This document shows, piece after piece, positions 17,546-26,813 of a stretch of 64,000 bases of DNA. This DNA is from Afipia sp. GAS231. GTDB lineage: Bacteria; Pseudomonadota; Alphaproteobacteria; Rhizobiales; Xanthobacteraceae. The DNA is taken from assembly GCF_900103365.1 (NCBI RefSeq), contig NZ_LT629703.1, forward strand, positions 2,542,001-2,606,000, written 5' to 3'. Under the pieces are notes generated by a model. That model saw only the letters and a program-made list of their open reading frames with translations. It searched no databases and had not been told where the DNA came from. Within the stretch, counting starts at the first letter, position 1. Every line of letters begins with the position of its first letter. Made by a program: the position numbers and the translations under genes.

Positions 17546-18085
17546 TTGTCCATTGTCGATGCCGATATCCAGCCGCTCAGTTTCATCTTCGGCGACGACG
17601 GCCTGGTGCCGAACAACGCGATGCCGCTGCTGGTCTACAAGCGCGCGGTCGCGCTCGATGCCATCAATCCCGAAGCGACCATCGAAAAACTGTTCGGCGC
17701 CAATGGCTGGGGTGCGATGTGGCGCAACGGTGTCTATGATTACCTGCATTATCACGCCACCGTGCACGAGGTGCTGGGCGTCGCGCGCGGCAACGCCGTG
17801 GTGCGGTTCGGCGGCGACACCGGCACCGAGGTTGCGATCGCCGCCGGCGACGTCGCCATCCTGCCCGCCGGCACCGGCCATCAATGCATGTCCGCCAGCA
17901 AGAATTTTTCTGTCGTCGGCGCCTACCCGCCCGGCCCGCAGGTCGAGATCACGCGGCCGACGCCGGAGAACCACGCCAAAGCGTTGAAGACGATTCCGCA
18001 GGTGGAGATTCCGCAGACCGATCCGGTGCGGGGCGCCGATGGTCCGCTGGTGCGGTTGTGGCAGCGCGCGACGCAGGCGAGCTAG
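17546..18085 (+). CDS. cupin domain protein
   Basis: 179 aa from TTG 17546, chosen because a GGAGAG site sits 5 nt upstream and the sequence from there (LSIVDADIQPLSFIFGDDG) starts the domain. A cupin barrel is visible: HYHATVHEVLGVARGNAVVRFGGDTG is motif 1 (H-x-H...E-type ligands) and VAILPAGTGHQCM is motif 2. It may be a small isomerase or sugar-binding cupin. The upstream enolase-superfamily gene suggests a carbohydrate or acid-sugar context. The longer frame from TTG 17507 is less likely. Confidence 0.83.
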   Translation: MSIVDADIQPLSFIFGDDGLVPNNAMPLLVYKRAVALDAINPEATIEKLFGANGWGAMWRNGVYDYLHYHATVHEVLGVARGNAVVRFGGDTGTEVAIAAGDVAILPAGTGHQCMSASKNFSVVGAYPPGPQVEITRPTPENHAKALKTIPQVEIPQTDPVRGADGPLVRLWQRATQAS

Positions 18086-18110
18086 GATTCTCGCGGCTCG
18101 GCGAAACGCC

Positions 18111-19238
18111 TCATCCGACCAGATCGGCGACGGTCGAAGCAGCCTTCAGGCCGCTGCCGGTCAGGATGACAACCGTTGTTTCGCCGGGCTTTATCGCACC
18201 TGTGGCAGCGAGCTTATCCAAAGCGGCAGCGCCGCTCGCGCTGGTCGGCTCCGCGAACAGCCCCTGTCGCGCCAGCCGGCGCAACGCGGAAACGAGTTCG
18301 TCTTCCGTCACGGCAACGGTGCCGCCGCCGCTCTCGCGCACCGCCTGGATAATTTCGCGCAGGCGCATCGGGTTCCTGATCGCCGTCCCCTCCGCGATGG
18401 TCTTGTGAACGCCGCGTGTGACCGGCGTATCGACGCCGGCCTGGAAGCTGGCGTCGATCGGCGAACAGTTCAACGGCTGCGCCACGAACAGGCGCGGCAG
18501 CTTCGCGATCTGGCCGGCTTTCAAGAGTTCGCGGAAACCGAACGCGCATCCGAGCAGGCTGCTGCCCGCGCCGACCGGCATGATGACATTGTCGGGCGCG
18601 CGAAATCCAAAATCCTCCCAAAGCTCGTAGGCAAACGACTTCGTCCCCTCCAGAAAGAACGGCTGCCAGTTGTGACTGGCGTAGAACGTCTTGTCGGACT
18701 GGCGGATCGCCTCGGCCTCCGACTCCTCGCGCGGCCCTTCCACCAACTGCACTTGCGCGCCATAGGCACGCACCTGCGCAATTTTCGCCGGCGAGGTCGA
18801 GGCGGGAGCCAGGATCTTCACGCCCATCCCGCCGGCCGTGCCGAGCCCGGCCATCGAGGATCCGCCGTTGCCCGAACTATCCTCCAGCACGGCGTTGATT
18901 CCGATTTGCCGGAGGAACGACAGCATCACGGCCGAACCGCGGTCCTTGAAGCTGCCGGTGGGGTTGAACCACTCAAGCTTGAAGTGTGGACGCAGATCGC
19001 CCCAGGCCTGCTCGACGAGCGGCGTGCAGCCTTCGCCTAACGTGATCGGCTTGTCGATCCGGACCGGCAGCGCCGCCTGATAGCGCCAGAGCGACCGGGT
19101 TCGCGCTTCGATGTCATCGCGCGAAATACCGGCGCCAGGGGTGACCAGCAGCGGCGTTCGGTCGTCGGAACACCAGCGCGGGACGTCCAGCGGATACATT
19201 TTTCCATTGCGAGGATCGACGTAACTTGCCGTGGACAT
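18111..19238 (-). CDS. PLP-dependent threonine synthase-like protein
   Basis: 375 aa, fold-type II PLP enzyme. The lysine is K98 in FNPTGSFKDRG, the substrate loop is DSSGNGGSSMAGLG, and the phosphate-binding segment is PVGAGSSLLG; the C-terminal serine region VILTGSGLK is also present. It resembles threonine synthase, but housekeeping thrC is usually longer and linked to hom, so this may be a paralogue acting on another beta/gamma-elimination substrate. Convergent with the cupin gene (25 bp gap). Confidence 0.85.
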   Translation of the reverse strand: MSTASYVDPRNGKMYPLDVPRWCSDDRTPLLVTPGAGISRDDIEARTRSLWRYQAALPVRIDKPITLGEGCTPLVEQAWGDLRPHFKLEWFNPTGSFKDRGSAVMLSFLRQIGINAVLEDSSGNGGSSMAGLGTAGGMGVKILAPASTSPAKIAQVRAYGAQVQLVEGPREESEAEAIRQSDKTFYASHNWQPFFLEGTKSFAYELWEDFGFRAPDNVIMPVGAGSSLLGCAFGFRELLKAGQIAKLPRLFVAQPLNCSPIDASFQAGVDTPVTRGVHKTIAEGTAIRNPMRLREIIQAVRESGGGTVAVTEDELVSALRRLARQGLFAEPTSASGAAALDKLAATGAIKPGETTVVILTGSGLKAASTVADLVG

Positions 19239-19319
19239 GAAGGCTCCGAATGATTGTTGGATTCACGATGTCTGAATTTGGACAAGGTGTACACCATCGA
19301 TTCCTTCAGAACCCGCCGA

Positions 19320-19402
19320 CGTCATTGCGAGCGAAGCGAAGCAATCCAGTTCTTCGTTTGAAGGAAGAAAGTCTGGATTGCTTCGCTACGCTCGCAATGA
19401 CG
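19320..19402. repeat. inverted-repeat element family R2, copy 1
   Basis: Long hairpin: CGTCATTGCGAG...GAAGCAATCCAG on the left pairs with CTGGATTGCTTCG...CTCGCAATGACG on the right around a short AT-rich centre. Copies 2 and 3 are at 26715 and 31644. It lies between two genes on the same strand, downstream of dps. Confidence 0.88.
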
Positions 19403-19418
19403 GTTGATACGGCGTCAG

Positions 19419-19952
19419 CTACGCCGCGTTGGCGCCTTCCTGACGGCTGGCTTCGAACAGGAACCAGGTGCGCCGCTCGGTCTCGTCGATGAACAATTCG
19501 AGCAACCCCGCGGTGCCGGAATCCTCGTGATCGTCGGCGAGCTTGTGGGCTTTGCGCATCGCCGCCGCCACATGCTTGTTGTCTTCCATCAGCTCGCGCA
19601 GCATTTCGCGTGGCGGGACATAATCCTCGTTGTTGTCCTGGATGGTCTGCAGCTTGGATATCTGGCCGATCGACCGCACTGTCGTGCCGCCGAGCTTGCG
19701 CACCCGCTCCGCAAGCTGGTCGGTGGTGGCGAAGATCGCGTCCGACTGCTCGTCCAGCATCAGGTGATAGTCGCGGAAATGCCGACCCGAGACGTGCCAG
19801 TGGAAATTCTTGGTCTTCAGATAAAGCGCGAAAGCGTCGGCCAAGAGCGTATTGAGCGACGCCGAGATCTTGTCCACGGCGGCCTGCGACAGGTCGGTCG
19901 GGGTATCGAGATCGGGGGATACTTTTGCGGACTTGTTGTTGGCTTTGCTCAC
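19419..19952 (-). CDS. dps: Dps family DNA-binding ferritin-like protein
   Basis: 177 aa from GTG 19952, which has an AGGAAGG site 7 nt upstream. FHWHVSGRHFRDYHLMLDEQSDAIFATTDQLAERVRKLGG contains the inter-subunit ferroxidase ligands (H, then D and E) of Dps. The N-terminal tail is lysine-rich (SKANNKSAKVSP), fitting DNA binding. It forms a dodecamer that stores iron and protects DNA in starvation or peroxide stress. Divergent from a methyltransferase gene (122 bp between the starts). Confidence 0.92.
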   Translation of the reverse strand: MSKANNKSAKVSPDLDTPTDLSQAAVDKISASLNTLLADAFALYLKTKNFHWHVSGRHFRDYHLMLDEQSDAIFATTDQLAERVRKLGGTTVRSIGQISKLQTIQDNNEDYVPPREMLRELMEDNKHVAAAMRKAHKLADDHEDSGTAGLLELFIDETERRTWFLFEASRQEGANAA

Positions 19953-20074
19953 GACGAACCTTCCTGTTAGGACACCGGACATCGGCGGCATTGGACATTG
20001 GCCACCGAACCACCTAACGCATCACCAGACCGCCGGTTCCTCGCCGGAACCCCGTTTTGCCGGACGCCGCCCGA

Positions 20075-20770
20075 ATGGATGAATGGATCGACTACTACGA
20101 TTCCACGCATACGATCTATGCGAGCAAGCTGCACCGCGACCTGCATTTCCGGGTCATCGCGCGGGACATCATCGGTTACATCTCCTCGCCCGACGCGGTG
20201 GTGCTGGACTATGCCTGCGGCGAGGCGCTGTCGGCGGCCAGGGTGGCGGAGGCCTGCGGCAAACTCTATCTCGCCGAGCCTGCGCCCGGCGTTCGCGGCC
20301 GGCTGATCGCGCGGTTCGCGCCGAACACCAAGATCCGCGTCCGGTCGCTCGATGACCTGCGCAAGATGGAGGAGAAGTCGATCGATCTCGTCGTCATGAA
20401 CTCGGTCGCGCAATATATGACACCAGAAGAACTGGATTCCGCCTTTGCGGTCATTCGCCGGCTGCTCAGGCCCGGCGGGCGGCTGGTGCTCGGCGACATT
20501 CTGCGGCCCGAGGTCGGCATGGCCAAGGACGTACTGGCGCTGCTGAAGTTCGCCCGCCGCCACGGCTTTCTGAAAGACGCGTTCTACGGCCTCGCCAGCA
20601 CGGCGCTGTCGGACTACCGGCAACTGCGCAGCCGGGTCGGGCTGCAGCGCTACGGCGAAGACGACATGATCGCCAAGCTCGCGGCATCGGGCTTCTCCGC
20701 CTCCCGCGCCCACGTCAACATCGGCCACAACCCGTGGCGGATGACCTTTGTGGCCCGTCACGCATTCTAG
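20075..20770 (+). CDS. class I SAM-dependent methyltransferase
   Basis: 231 aa from ATG 20075 (MDEWIDYYDSTHTIYASKLHRDLHFR). Motif I is VLDYACGEALSA (SAM binding), an acidic LAEPAPG follows, and motif IV is IDLVVMNSVAQYM; LRPGGRLVLGDI is the usual later strand. The substrate is unknown, perhaps a lipid or small molecule. A TTG at 20057 in frame is possible but would overlap the upstream control region. Transcribed away from dps. Confidence 0.85.
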   Translation: MDEWIDYYDSTHTIYASKLHRDLHFRVIARDIIGYISSPDAVVLDYACGEALSAARVAEACGKLYLAEPAPGVRGRLIARFAPNTKIRVRSLDDLRKMEEKSIDLVVMNSVAQYMTPEELDSAFAVIRRLLRPGGRLVLGDILRPEVGMAKDVLALLKFARRHGFLKDAFYGLASTALSDYRQLRSRVGLQRYGEDDMIAKLAASGFSASRAHVNIGHNPWRMTFVARHAF

Positions 20771-20869
20771 CGCAGGGATTTCGAAAACGCTTTCAGGCAG
20801 TTAACCGGCCGTTAACCTTAATAAAGGGTAAACGTGGCTCACCTGCCCGTGATCGGCAATGATCGCCGC

Positions 20870-20945
20870 GGCCCGGTGGCGGAAATGTCTACGCGAGAGC
20901 GATGCATCGCTCTTTATCCTGGTTCAAGTCCAGGCCGGGCCTCCA
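20870..20945 (+). tRNA. tRNA-Cys-like sequence with 8-nt anticodon loop (may be degenerate)
   Basis: A 76-nt cloverleaf can be drawn: perfect 7-bp acceptor stem (GGCCCGG/CCGGGCC), T73 and encoded CCA, perfect T-arm (CCTGG-TTCAAGT-CCAGG), a 3-bp D-stem (GCG/CGC) and a 5-bp anticodon stem (AGAGC/GCTCT). The anticodon loop is GATGCATC, 8 nt instead of 7, with GCA (Cys) after a T. The whole arm is an 18-nt palindrome. The D-loop lacks the usual GG pair. U73 and GCA suggest Cys identity, but normal decoding is doubtful. It may be a pseudo-tRNA or a tRNA-derived repeat. Confidence 0.5.
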
Positions 20946-21026
20946 GCCTTCGCTGCTCCGCAGCTTCGGCTTGGCAAGCCATCGCGTACGAAGGCTGCCC
21001 CGCCGTAGCTCGCAGAGCGAAGGCGG
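20944..21026. repeat. hairpin repeat fused to the 3' end of the tRNA-like sequence
   Basis: Starting within the CCA, CAGCCTTCG (20944-20952) pairs with CGAAGGCTG (20989-20997) and encloses GCTGC-TCC-GCAGC. A second hairpin follows, CGCC-GTA-GCTC-GCA-GAGC-GAA-GGCG (21001-21026). I recall similar elements in Bradyrhizobium intergenic regions, often next to tRNA ends; that needs a search. Confidence 0.65.
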
Positions 21027-21097
21027 GCTGGCGCGCCTCCCTTCTGGTGAACGCGCCAAAAACCAGCCAAAATGACGGTTGATGAGGCCTTTTTGGG

Positions 21098-21196
21098 GGT
21101 TACGCGGGTGCGGAATCTGGTCTAAAGACCGTCCCGCGCGCGAGGGTAACCCGCGCTCTTGGCTTAGGGGACGCGCAGCACGCGCGCCCTTTTTTT
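21098..21196 (+). ncRNA. candidate structured leader RNA upstream of carB
   Basis: CGCGGG (21103-21108) can pair with CCCGCG (21133-21138), enclosing a GGTC-TAAA-GACC hairpin, or it can pair (CGCGGGT) with ACCCGCG (21149-21155). The two folds exclude each other. A strong terminator follows, and the carB ATG lies 29 nt past it. The layout suggests either a small RNA ending here or an attenuator for carB. No start site or leader peptide is obvious. The structure is by eye only. Confidence 0.45.
21167..21196 (+). terminator. Rho-independent terminator just upstream of carB
   Basis: GGG (21168-21170), a bulged A, and CGCGC pair with GCGCG and CCC (21182-21189) around a 5-nt loop, followed directly by seven T residues (21190-21196). 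This is 8 bp of GC-only stem, strong by any model. It lies 28 nt before the carB ATG and so must end an upstream RNA or attenuate carB. Confidence 0.75.
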
Positions 21197-21224
21197 GTGC
21201 CCAAAATCCAGTCCGCGAGACCTG

Positions 21225-24200
21225 ATGCCCAAAAGAACAGATATCTCCACCATCCTGATCATCGGCGCCGGTCCCATCGTGATCGGCCAGGCCTGCGAAT
21301 TCGACTATTCCGGCACTCAGGCGGTGAAGGCGCTGAAGGAAGAGGGCTACCGGGTCGTTCTGGTCAATTCCAATCCGGCCACCATCATGACCGATCCGGA
21401 CCTGGCCGACGCCACCTATATCGAGCCGATCACCCCCGAAATCGTCGCCAAGATCATCGAGAAAGAGCGCCACGTCATCCCGGGCGGCTTTGCGCTGCTG
21501 CCGACCATGGGCGGGCAGACCGCGCTGAACTGCGCGCTGTCGCTGCGCCGCTTGGGCACGCTCGACAAATTCGACGTCGAGATGATCGGCGCCACCGCCG
21601 ATGCCATCGACAAGGCGGAAGACCGCCAGCTGTTCCGCGAGGCCATGACCAGGATCGGGCTGGAGACGCCGAAGTCGCGGCTCGCCAACGCTTCCGCATT
21701 GAAGAAGTCCTATCGCGACAAACACCAGGCCGAGCGGGAGAAATTGTCCGGCGCCGCACTGGAAGAGCACGAACGGCAGTGGACGCTCGGCGAGAACGAA
21801 CGCCGCAAGCGCTACCAGGAGCACGCGCTCGGCGAAGCGCTGATGGCGCTGTCCGAGATCGGCCTGCCCGCCATCATCCGGCCCTCCTTCACCATGGGCG
21901 GCACCGGCGGCGGCATCGCCTACAACAAGGAAGAATTCCTCGACATCATCGAGCGCGGCCTCGACGCCTCGCCGACCAACGAGGTGCTGATCGAGGAATC
22001 CGTGCTCGGCTGGAAAGAGTACGAGATGGAGGTGGTCCGCGACAAAAAGGACAACTGCATCATCATCTGCTCGATCGAGAACCTCGATCCGATGGGCGTG
22101 CATACCGGCGATTCCATCACCATCGCGCCGGCGCTGACGCTGACCGACAAGGAATACCAGATCATGCGCGACGCCTCGCTGGCGGTGCTGCGCGAGATCG
22201 GCGTCGAAACCGGCGGCTCCAACGTGCAGTTCGGGCTCAATCCCGCCGACGGCCGCATGGTCGTGATCGAGATGAACCCGCGGGTGTCGCGCTCCTCGGC
22301 GCTGGCCTCCAAGGCCACCGGCTTTCCGATCGCCAAAGTCGCCGCCAAGCTTGCGGTCGGCTACACGCTCGATGAGATCGCCAACGACATCACCGGCGGC
22401 GCCACGCCGGCCTCGTTCGAGCCGACCATCGACTACGTCGTCACCAAGATTCCCCGCTTTGCGTTCGAGAAATTCCCGGGCGCCTCGCACACGCTGACGA
22501 CCTCGATGAAGTCGGTCGGCGAGGTGATGGCGATCGGCCGCACCTTCCAGGAGAGCCTGCAGAAGGCGTTGCGCGGGTTGGAAACTGGCCTCACCGGCCT
22601 CGACGAAATCGAGATCGACGGGCTCGGCCGCGGCGACGACAAGAACGCGATCCGTGCCGCGCTGGGCACGCCGACGCCGAACCGCATCCTGCAGGTGGCG
22701 CAGGCGATGCGGCTCGGCTGGACCAACGACGAGATTTTCAACTCCTGCAAGATCGACCCCTGGTTCCTCGCCGAGATGCGCGGCATCGTCGACATGGAAT
22801 CCAAGATCAAGGCCAGCGGCCTGCCGCAGAATGCATTCGGCATGCGCACCCTGAAAGCCATGGGCTTTTCGGATGCACGGCTTGCGGTGCTGTCCGAGCA
22901 AAGCGACGCCGACGTCACGCAAAAGCGCCACGCGCTCCGCGTTCGCCCGGTGTTCAAGCGCATCGATACCTGTGCTGCGGAATTCGCTTCGCCGACCGCC
23001 TACATGTATTCGACCTATGAAGCGCCGTTCGCAGGCCTGCCAGCCGACGAGAGCGCGCCGTCGGACAAGAAGAAGGTCATCATTCTCGGCGGCGGTCCGA
23101 ACCGGATCGGCCAGGGCATCGAGTTCGACTATTGCTGTTGCCACGCCTGCTTTGCGCTGCATGACGCCGGCTATGAGACCATCATGGTCAACTGCAATCC
23201 GGAAACCGTGTCGACCGACTACGATACCGCTGACAGGCTCTACTTCGAGCCGCTGACCGCCGAAGACGTGCTGGAGATCATCGCCACCGAACGGCAGAAC
23301 GGCACGCTGCACGGCGTCATCGTGCAGTTCGGCGGCCAGACCCCGCTCAAGCTCGCCCGCGCGCTGGAAGCCGCCGACGTGCCGATCCTCGGCACCTCGC
23401 CCGACGCCATCGATCTCGCCGAGGACCGCGACCGCTTCAAGCGCGTGCTCGACAAGCTGCGGCTGAAGCAGCCGAAGAACGGCATCGCCTATTCGGTCGA
23501 GCAGGCGCGGCTGGTGGCGGCCGATCTCGATCTGCCGCTGGTGGTGCGCCCGTCCTACGTGCTCGGCGGCCGCGCGATGCAGATCATCCGCGAGGAAAAC
23601 CAGCTCAACGATTACCTGCTCGGCACCCTGCCCGAACTGGTGCCGGCCGACGTCAGGGCGCGCTATCCCAACGACAAGACCGGCCAGATCAACACCGTGC
23701 TCGGCAAGAACCCGCTGCTGTTCGACCGCTATCTGTCCGACGCCACCGAGATCGACGTCGACTGCCTGAGCGACGGCAAGGACACCTTCATCGTCGGCAT
23801 CATGGAGCATATCGAGGAGGCCGGCATTCATTCCGGCGATTCCGCCTGCTCGCTGCCGCCGCATTCGCTGGATGCTGCGATGATCGGCGAACTCGAACGG
23901 CAGACCCGTGAGCTCGCGCTCGGCCTCGACGTCGTCGGCCTGATGAACGTGCAATACGCCATCAAGGACGGCGAGATCTACGTGCTCGAGGTCAACCCGC
24001 GGGCGTCGCGCACCGTGCCGTTCGTCGCCAAGGTGGTGGGCACGCCGGTGGCCAAGATCGCGGCCCGGATCATGGCCGGCGAGAAGCTCGCGGACTTCAA
24101 TCTGAAGAAGCGTGACCTCGGCCATGTCGGCGTCAAGGAATCGGTCTTCCCGTTCGCGCGCTTCCCCGGCGTCGATACCGTGCTCGGTCCCGAAATGCGC

Positions 24201-24689
24201 TCGACCGGCGAGGTGATGGGCATCGACCGTTCGTTCGAGATCGCGTTTGCCAAGAGCCAGCTCGGCGGCGGCACCCGCGTGCCGCGCAAGGGCACCGTGT
24301 TCGTGTCGGTGCGCGAGAGCGACAAGGTCCGGATCGCGGAAGCGGTGCAGCTGTTGTACTCGCTCGGCTTCAAGGTGATGGCGACGTCAGGCACCCAGCG
24401 CTTCCTCACCGACTTCGGCGTGCCTACCGAGAAGGTCAACAAGGTGCTGGAGGGGCGGCCGCATATCGTCGACGCCATCACCAATGGCGACATCCAGCTC
24501 GTCTTCAACACCACCGAAGGGCCGCAGGCGCTGGCCGACAGCCGCTCGTTGCGGCGCGCTGCCCTCTTGCATAAAGTGCCATATTACACCACTCTTTCGG
24601 GTGCTGTGGCGGCCGCGCAGGGCATCCGCGCCTATCTGGGCGGGGACCTTGAGGTCCGCACCCTGCAGAGCTACTTTTCCGAAAACTGA
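21225..24689 (+). CDS. carB: carbamoyl-phosphate synthase large subunit
   Basis: 1154 aa from ATG 21225 ([30 protein letters not shown]). Two homologous ATP-grasp halves: the first phosphorylates bicarbonate, the second (from [25 protein letters not shown], about residue 615) phosphorylates carbamate; a C-terminal MGS-like regulatory domain starts near [16 protein letters not shown]. It is longer than the E. coli enzyme (1073 aa); a charged insert near residues 160-210 ([12 protein letters not shown]... [11 protein letters not shown]) accounts for part of this and is seen in alphaproteobacteria. Its partner carA is at 13.5 kb. Confidence 0.97.
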   Translation: MPKRTDISTILIIGAGPIVIGQACEFDYSGTQAVKALKEEGYRVVLVNSNPATIMTDPDLADATYIEPITPEIVAKIIEKERHVIPGGFALLPTMGGQTALNCALSLRRLGTLDKFDVEMIGATADAIDKAEDRQLFREAMTRIGLETPKSRLANASALKKSYRDKHQAEREKLSGAALEEHERQWTLGENERRKRYQEHALGEALMALSEIGLPAIIRPSFTMGGTGGGIAYNKEEFLDIIERGLDASPTNEVLIEESVLGWKEYEMEVVRDKKDNCIIICSIENLDPMGVHTGDSITIAPALTLTDKEYQIMRDASLAVLREIGVETGGSNVQFGLNPADGRMVVIEMNPRVSRSSALASKATGFPIAKVAAKLAVGYTLDEIANDITGGATPASFEPTIDYVVTKIPRFAFEKFPGASHTLTTSMKSVGEVMAIGRTFQESLQKALRGLETGLTGLDEIEIDGLGRGDDKNAIRAALGTPTPNRILQVAQAMRLGWTNDEIFNSCKIDPWFLAEMRGIVDMESKIKASGLPQNAFGMRTLKAMGFSDARLAVLSEQSDADVTQKRHALRVRPVFKRIDTCAAEFASPTAYMYSTYEAPFAGLPADESAPSDKKKVIILGGGPNRIGQGIEFDYCCCHACFALHDAGYETIMVNCNPETVSTDYDTADRLYFEPLTAEDVLEIIATERQNGTLHGVIVQFGGQTPLKLARALEAADVPILGTSPDAIDLAEDRDRFKRVLDKLRLKQPKNGIAYSVEQARLVAADLDLPLVVRPSYVLGGRAMQIIREENQLNDYLLGTLPELVPADVRARYPNDKTGQINTVLGKNPLLFDRYLSDATEIDVDCLSDGKDTFIVGIMEHIEEAGIHSGDSACSLPPHSLDAAMIGELERQTRELALGLDVVGLMNVQYAIKDGEIYVLEVNPRASRTVPFVAKVVGTPVAKIAARIMAGEKLADFNLKKRDLGHVGVKESVFPFARFPGVDTVLGPEMRSTGEVMGIDRSFEIAFAKSQLGGGTRVPRKGTVFVSVRESDKVRIAEAVQLLYSLGFKVMATSGTQRFLTDFGVPTEKVNKVLEGRPHIVDAITNGDIQLVFNTTEGPQALADSRSLRRAALLHKVPYYTTLSGAVAAAQGIRAYLGGDLEVRTLQSYFSEN

Positions 24690-24904
24690 TCGTTCGCCGG
24701 GCGAAGATGCCCGCTAAATGATTGGTAATAAAGCCAGTATGGCTGGAACCCACCGCCCGTTTGGATGTTCTATGGCCCCTGACGGGGCCAAAAGTTAATA
24801 GGCCAAGGGCTCACGGATCGAGCCGTCGAGCCTGGAATCAAAATCGAAAGAGTGGCTCGTGCGAACAGCCTGACGGCCGCTCGCACGATCGAAGGACGAA
24901 AGAG

Positions 24905-25381
24905 ATGATGGAAAAGGTTCCGATGACCGCTGGCGGCTATGCCGCCCTCGAAGTCGAGTTGAAAAAGCGCCAGTCGGAGGATCGGCCGCGCATCATCGAG
25001 CATATCGCCGAAGCGCGTTCGCACGGCGACCTCTCGGAGAACGCAGAATATCACGCCGCCAAGGAAGAGCAGTCGCACAATGAAGGCCGCATCGCCGAGC
25101 TCGAAGACAAGCTCGCGCGCGCCGACATCATCGACATCTCGAAATTGTCCGGCGACACCGTCAAGTTCGGCGCCACCGTGACGCTGGTCGACGAGGACAC
25201 CGAGAAGAAGGCGGTGTGGCAGATCGTCGGCGAGCCGGAAGCTGACGCCAAGAAGGGCCGCATCTCCATCACCTCGCCGCTGGCGCGCGCTTTGATCGGC
25301 AAGAAAAAGGGCGCGACCGTGGAAGTGATGGCGCCCGGCGGCGCCAAGGCCTATGAGATCACCAAAGTCGAGTGGCGGTAG
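24905..25381 (+). CDS. greA: transcription elongation factor GreA
   Basis: 158 aa from ATG 24905 (or 157 from the adjacent ATG 24908); an AGGA site is 8 nt upstream of the first. The N-terminal antiparallel coiled coil carries the acidic tip [16 protein letters not shown], which enters the RNA polymerase secondary channel and stimulates transcript cleavage. The C-terminal FKBP-like domain ends with [22 protein letters not shown]. The upstream frame to 24722 is non-coding. Follows carB by 215 bp. Confidence 0.96.
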   Translation: MMEKVPMTAGGYAALEVELKKRQSEDRPRIIEHIAEARSHGDLSENAEYHAAKEEQSHNEGRIAELEDKLARADIIDISKLSGDTVKFGATVTLVDEDTEKKAVWQIVGEPEADAKKGRISITSPLARALIGKKKGATVEVMAPGGAKAYEITKVEWR

Positions 25382-25427
25382 GCCCGGCGCTTTGCCGGGC
25401 AACGCCTGATTCATTCGAGGCAGGCAG

Positions 25428-25718
25428 ATGCGGCGCGGGCTCCTCATCGTCACGTCAATGACGATCGCGGTGATGACGATCGCGACCGAGCTAGCCGTCG
25501 CCGCCGAACTTGCGATCCCCAAGCGCAAGCCGCCTGCCGGCTTCTCCATGCAAAAGGGTCCGCCGAACTGCGCGCGCTGGACCGATGAATGCGTCAATTG
25601 CGCACGGGGTGCGACATCAGGAGAAGCACCGGTGTGCTCCAATATCGGCTTTGCCTGCCAGCCCAAGGCGATCCGATGCCTCATGCCGGAGGCGTCGCAG
25701 AACAAGCAGAAGAAATAG
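25428..25718 (+). CDS. small Cys-rich exported protein, unknown function
   Basis: 96 aa with a signal peptide (about residues 1-26, ending VAAELA). The mature 70 residues hold five cysteines (CARW, CVNC, CSN, CQP, CLMP), suggesting disulfides in the periplasm. No family recognised. It follows greA by 46 bp and could be read through from it. The GC3 pattern and the clear signal peptide support coding. Confidence 0.7.
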   Translation: MRRGLLIVTSMTIAVMTIATELAVAAELAIPKRKPPAGFSMQKGPPNCARWTDECVNCARGATSGEAPVCSNIGFACQPKAIRCLMPEASQNKQKK

Positions 25719-25880
25719 CCTGCCAGGCAGGTCACCTGCGAGTGACCGCCAACACTTCAGCGCCGCTGTTATTCCGATGGTGCTTTGCAGCACGTCACGT
25801 AATTCTTATCGCGCCGAGCTTTTCCTCTCCGCCGCGACACGTTACGAATTGTGTCTGCGATCTAACTCGAGGGGGACATC

Positions 25881-26276
25881 ATGACAGAAGCACTCGCGGC
25901 GTGGACGCCGCGTGCATTGAGTATTCTACGCATCATCACCGGCTTGCTGATCATCCAGCATGGCATGGCCAAGATCATCGGCTTCCCGGTATTTCCGATG
26001 TACGCCAACGTCCAGCCGTTCTCTTTGATCGGCGCGGCAGGTTTCATTGAATTGATCGGCGGCGCGCTTTTGATCCTCGGTCTGTTCACGCGCCCGGTTG
26101 CCTTCATCCTCGCCGGCGAAATGGCGTTTGCCTATTTCATCGGGCATTTCCCGAAAGGCTTCTTGCCACTGATCAATGGCGGCACGCTGGCGATCCTGTA
26201 CTGCTTCACCTGCCTCTATCTGTCGACCGCGGGTGCCGGGCCGTGGAGCGTCGACGCCAAGAACAACCAGGCTTAA
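25881..26276 (+). CDS. DoxX family membrane protein, copy 1
   Basis: 131 aa, four predicted transmembrane helices. ILRIITGLLIIQHGMAKIIGFP opens the DoxX fold, then FIELIGGALLILGLFTRPVAFILAGEMAFAYFIGH. DoxX-like proteins in bacteria have been linked to thiol and redox stress complexes, but a specific role for this one is not established. The tandem paralogue follows 10 bp after the stop. GAGGGGG-like ribosome site upstream. Confidence 0.88.
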   Translation: MTEALAAWTPRALSILRIITGLLIIQHGMAKIIGFPVFPMYANVQPFSLIGAAGFIELIGGALLILGLFTRPVAFILAGEMAFAYFIGHFPKGFLPLINGGTLAILYCFTCLYLSTAGAGPWSVDAKNNQA

Positions 26277-26286
26277 GGGGGCGACC

Positions 26287-26700
26287 ATGGACAAATTCAA
26301 CAAGCTGCTGGCGAGCGGCGAACCGATGGTTCTCGGCCTGTTCCGGATCATCACCGGGCTGCTGCTGTTTCAGTATGGCGTCGCCAAGATCCTGAAATTT
26401 CCCGTGCTGCCCTATTTCGCGAGCCCACCGCCCTTGATCATGACCGCGGGCGGAATCGAGCTCGTGCTCGGCGCGCTCTTGATCATTGGCCTCTGGACGC
26501 GCCCGGTCGCGTTCATTCTCTCCGGTGAAATGGCGTTCGCCTATTTCATGGGGCACATGTTCAAGACCCCCGCCGCGCCGGTGTTCACTCCGCTCATCAA
26601 CGGTGGCAGCGCGGCGATCCTGTTCTGCTTCGCCTGCCTCTATCTCGCCTGCGCCGGCGGCGGACCCCTGAGCGTCGATGCGGTGATGAAGAAGAAGTAG
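26287..26700 (+). CDS. DoxX family membrane protein, copy 2
   Basis: 137 aa from ATG 26287. GLFRIITGLLLFQYGVAKILKFPVLP and GGIELVLGALLIIGLWTRPVAFILSGEMAFAYFMGHMFKTP match copy 1 closely, so this is a tandem duplication that has since diverged. Both end with the same GGGPLSVDA/GAGPWSVDA segment. Probably an operon with copy 1, perhaps a heteromer. Terminated by an R2 repeat hairpin. Confidence 0.88.
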   Translation: MDKFNKLLASGEPMVLGLFRIITGLLLFQYGVAKILKFPVLPYFASPPPLIMTAGGIELVLGALLIIGLWTRPVAFILSGEMAFAYFMGHMFKTPAAPVFTPLINGGSAAILFCFACLYLACAGGGPLSVDAVMKKK

Positions 26701-26714
26701 CCGACAAGTCTCAA

Positions 26715-26797
26715 CCGTCATTGCGAGGAGCGATAGCGACGAAGCAATCCAGTCTTCCTTCGGGACTCTGGATTGCTTCGCTGCGCTCGCAATGACG
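26715..26797. repeat. inverted-repeat element family R2, copy 2
   Basis: CCGTCATTGCGAGGAGCGA...GAAGCAATCCAG pairs with CTGGATTGCTTCG...CTCGCAATGACGG around a short centre. It lies between the convergent ends of the second DoxX gene and the Lrp gene, where it could act as a bidirectional terminator or RNA stabiliser. Confidence 0.88.
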
Positions 26798-26813
26798 GTG
26801 GAACGAACGCGCG

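Noticed and set aside
20889-24125. 1078-codon open frame on the minus strand opposite carB
   Set aside because: Its protein is a repetitive Arg/His/Val/Asp-rich mix with no domain, and carB on the other strand has perfect family motifs throughout. Long antisense frames are usual in GC-rich DNA.
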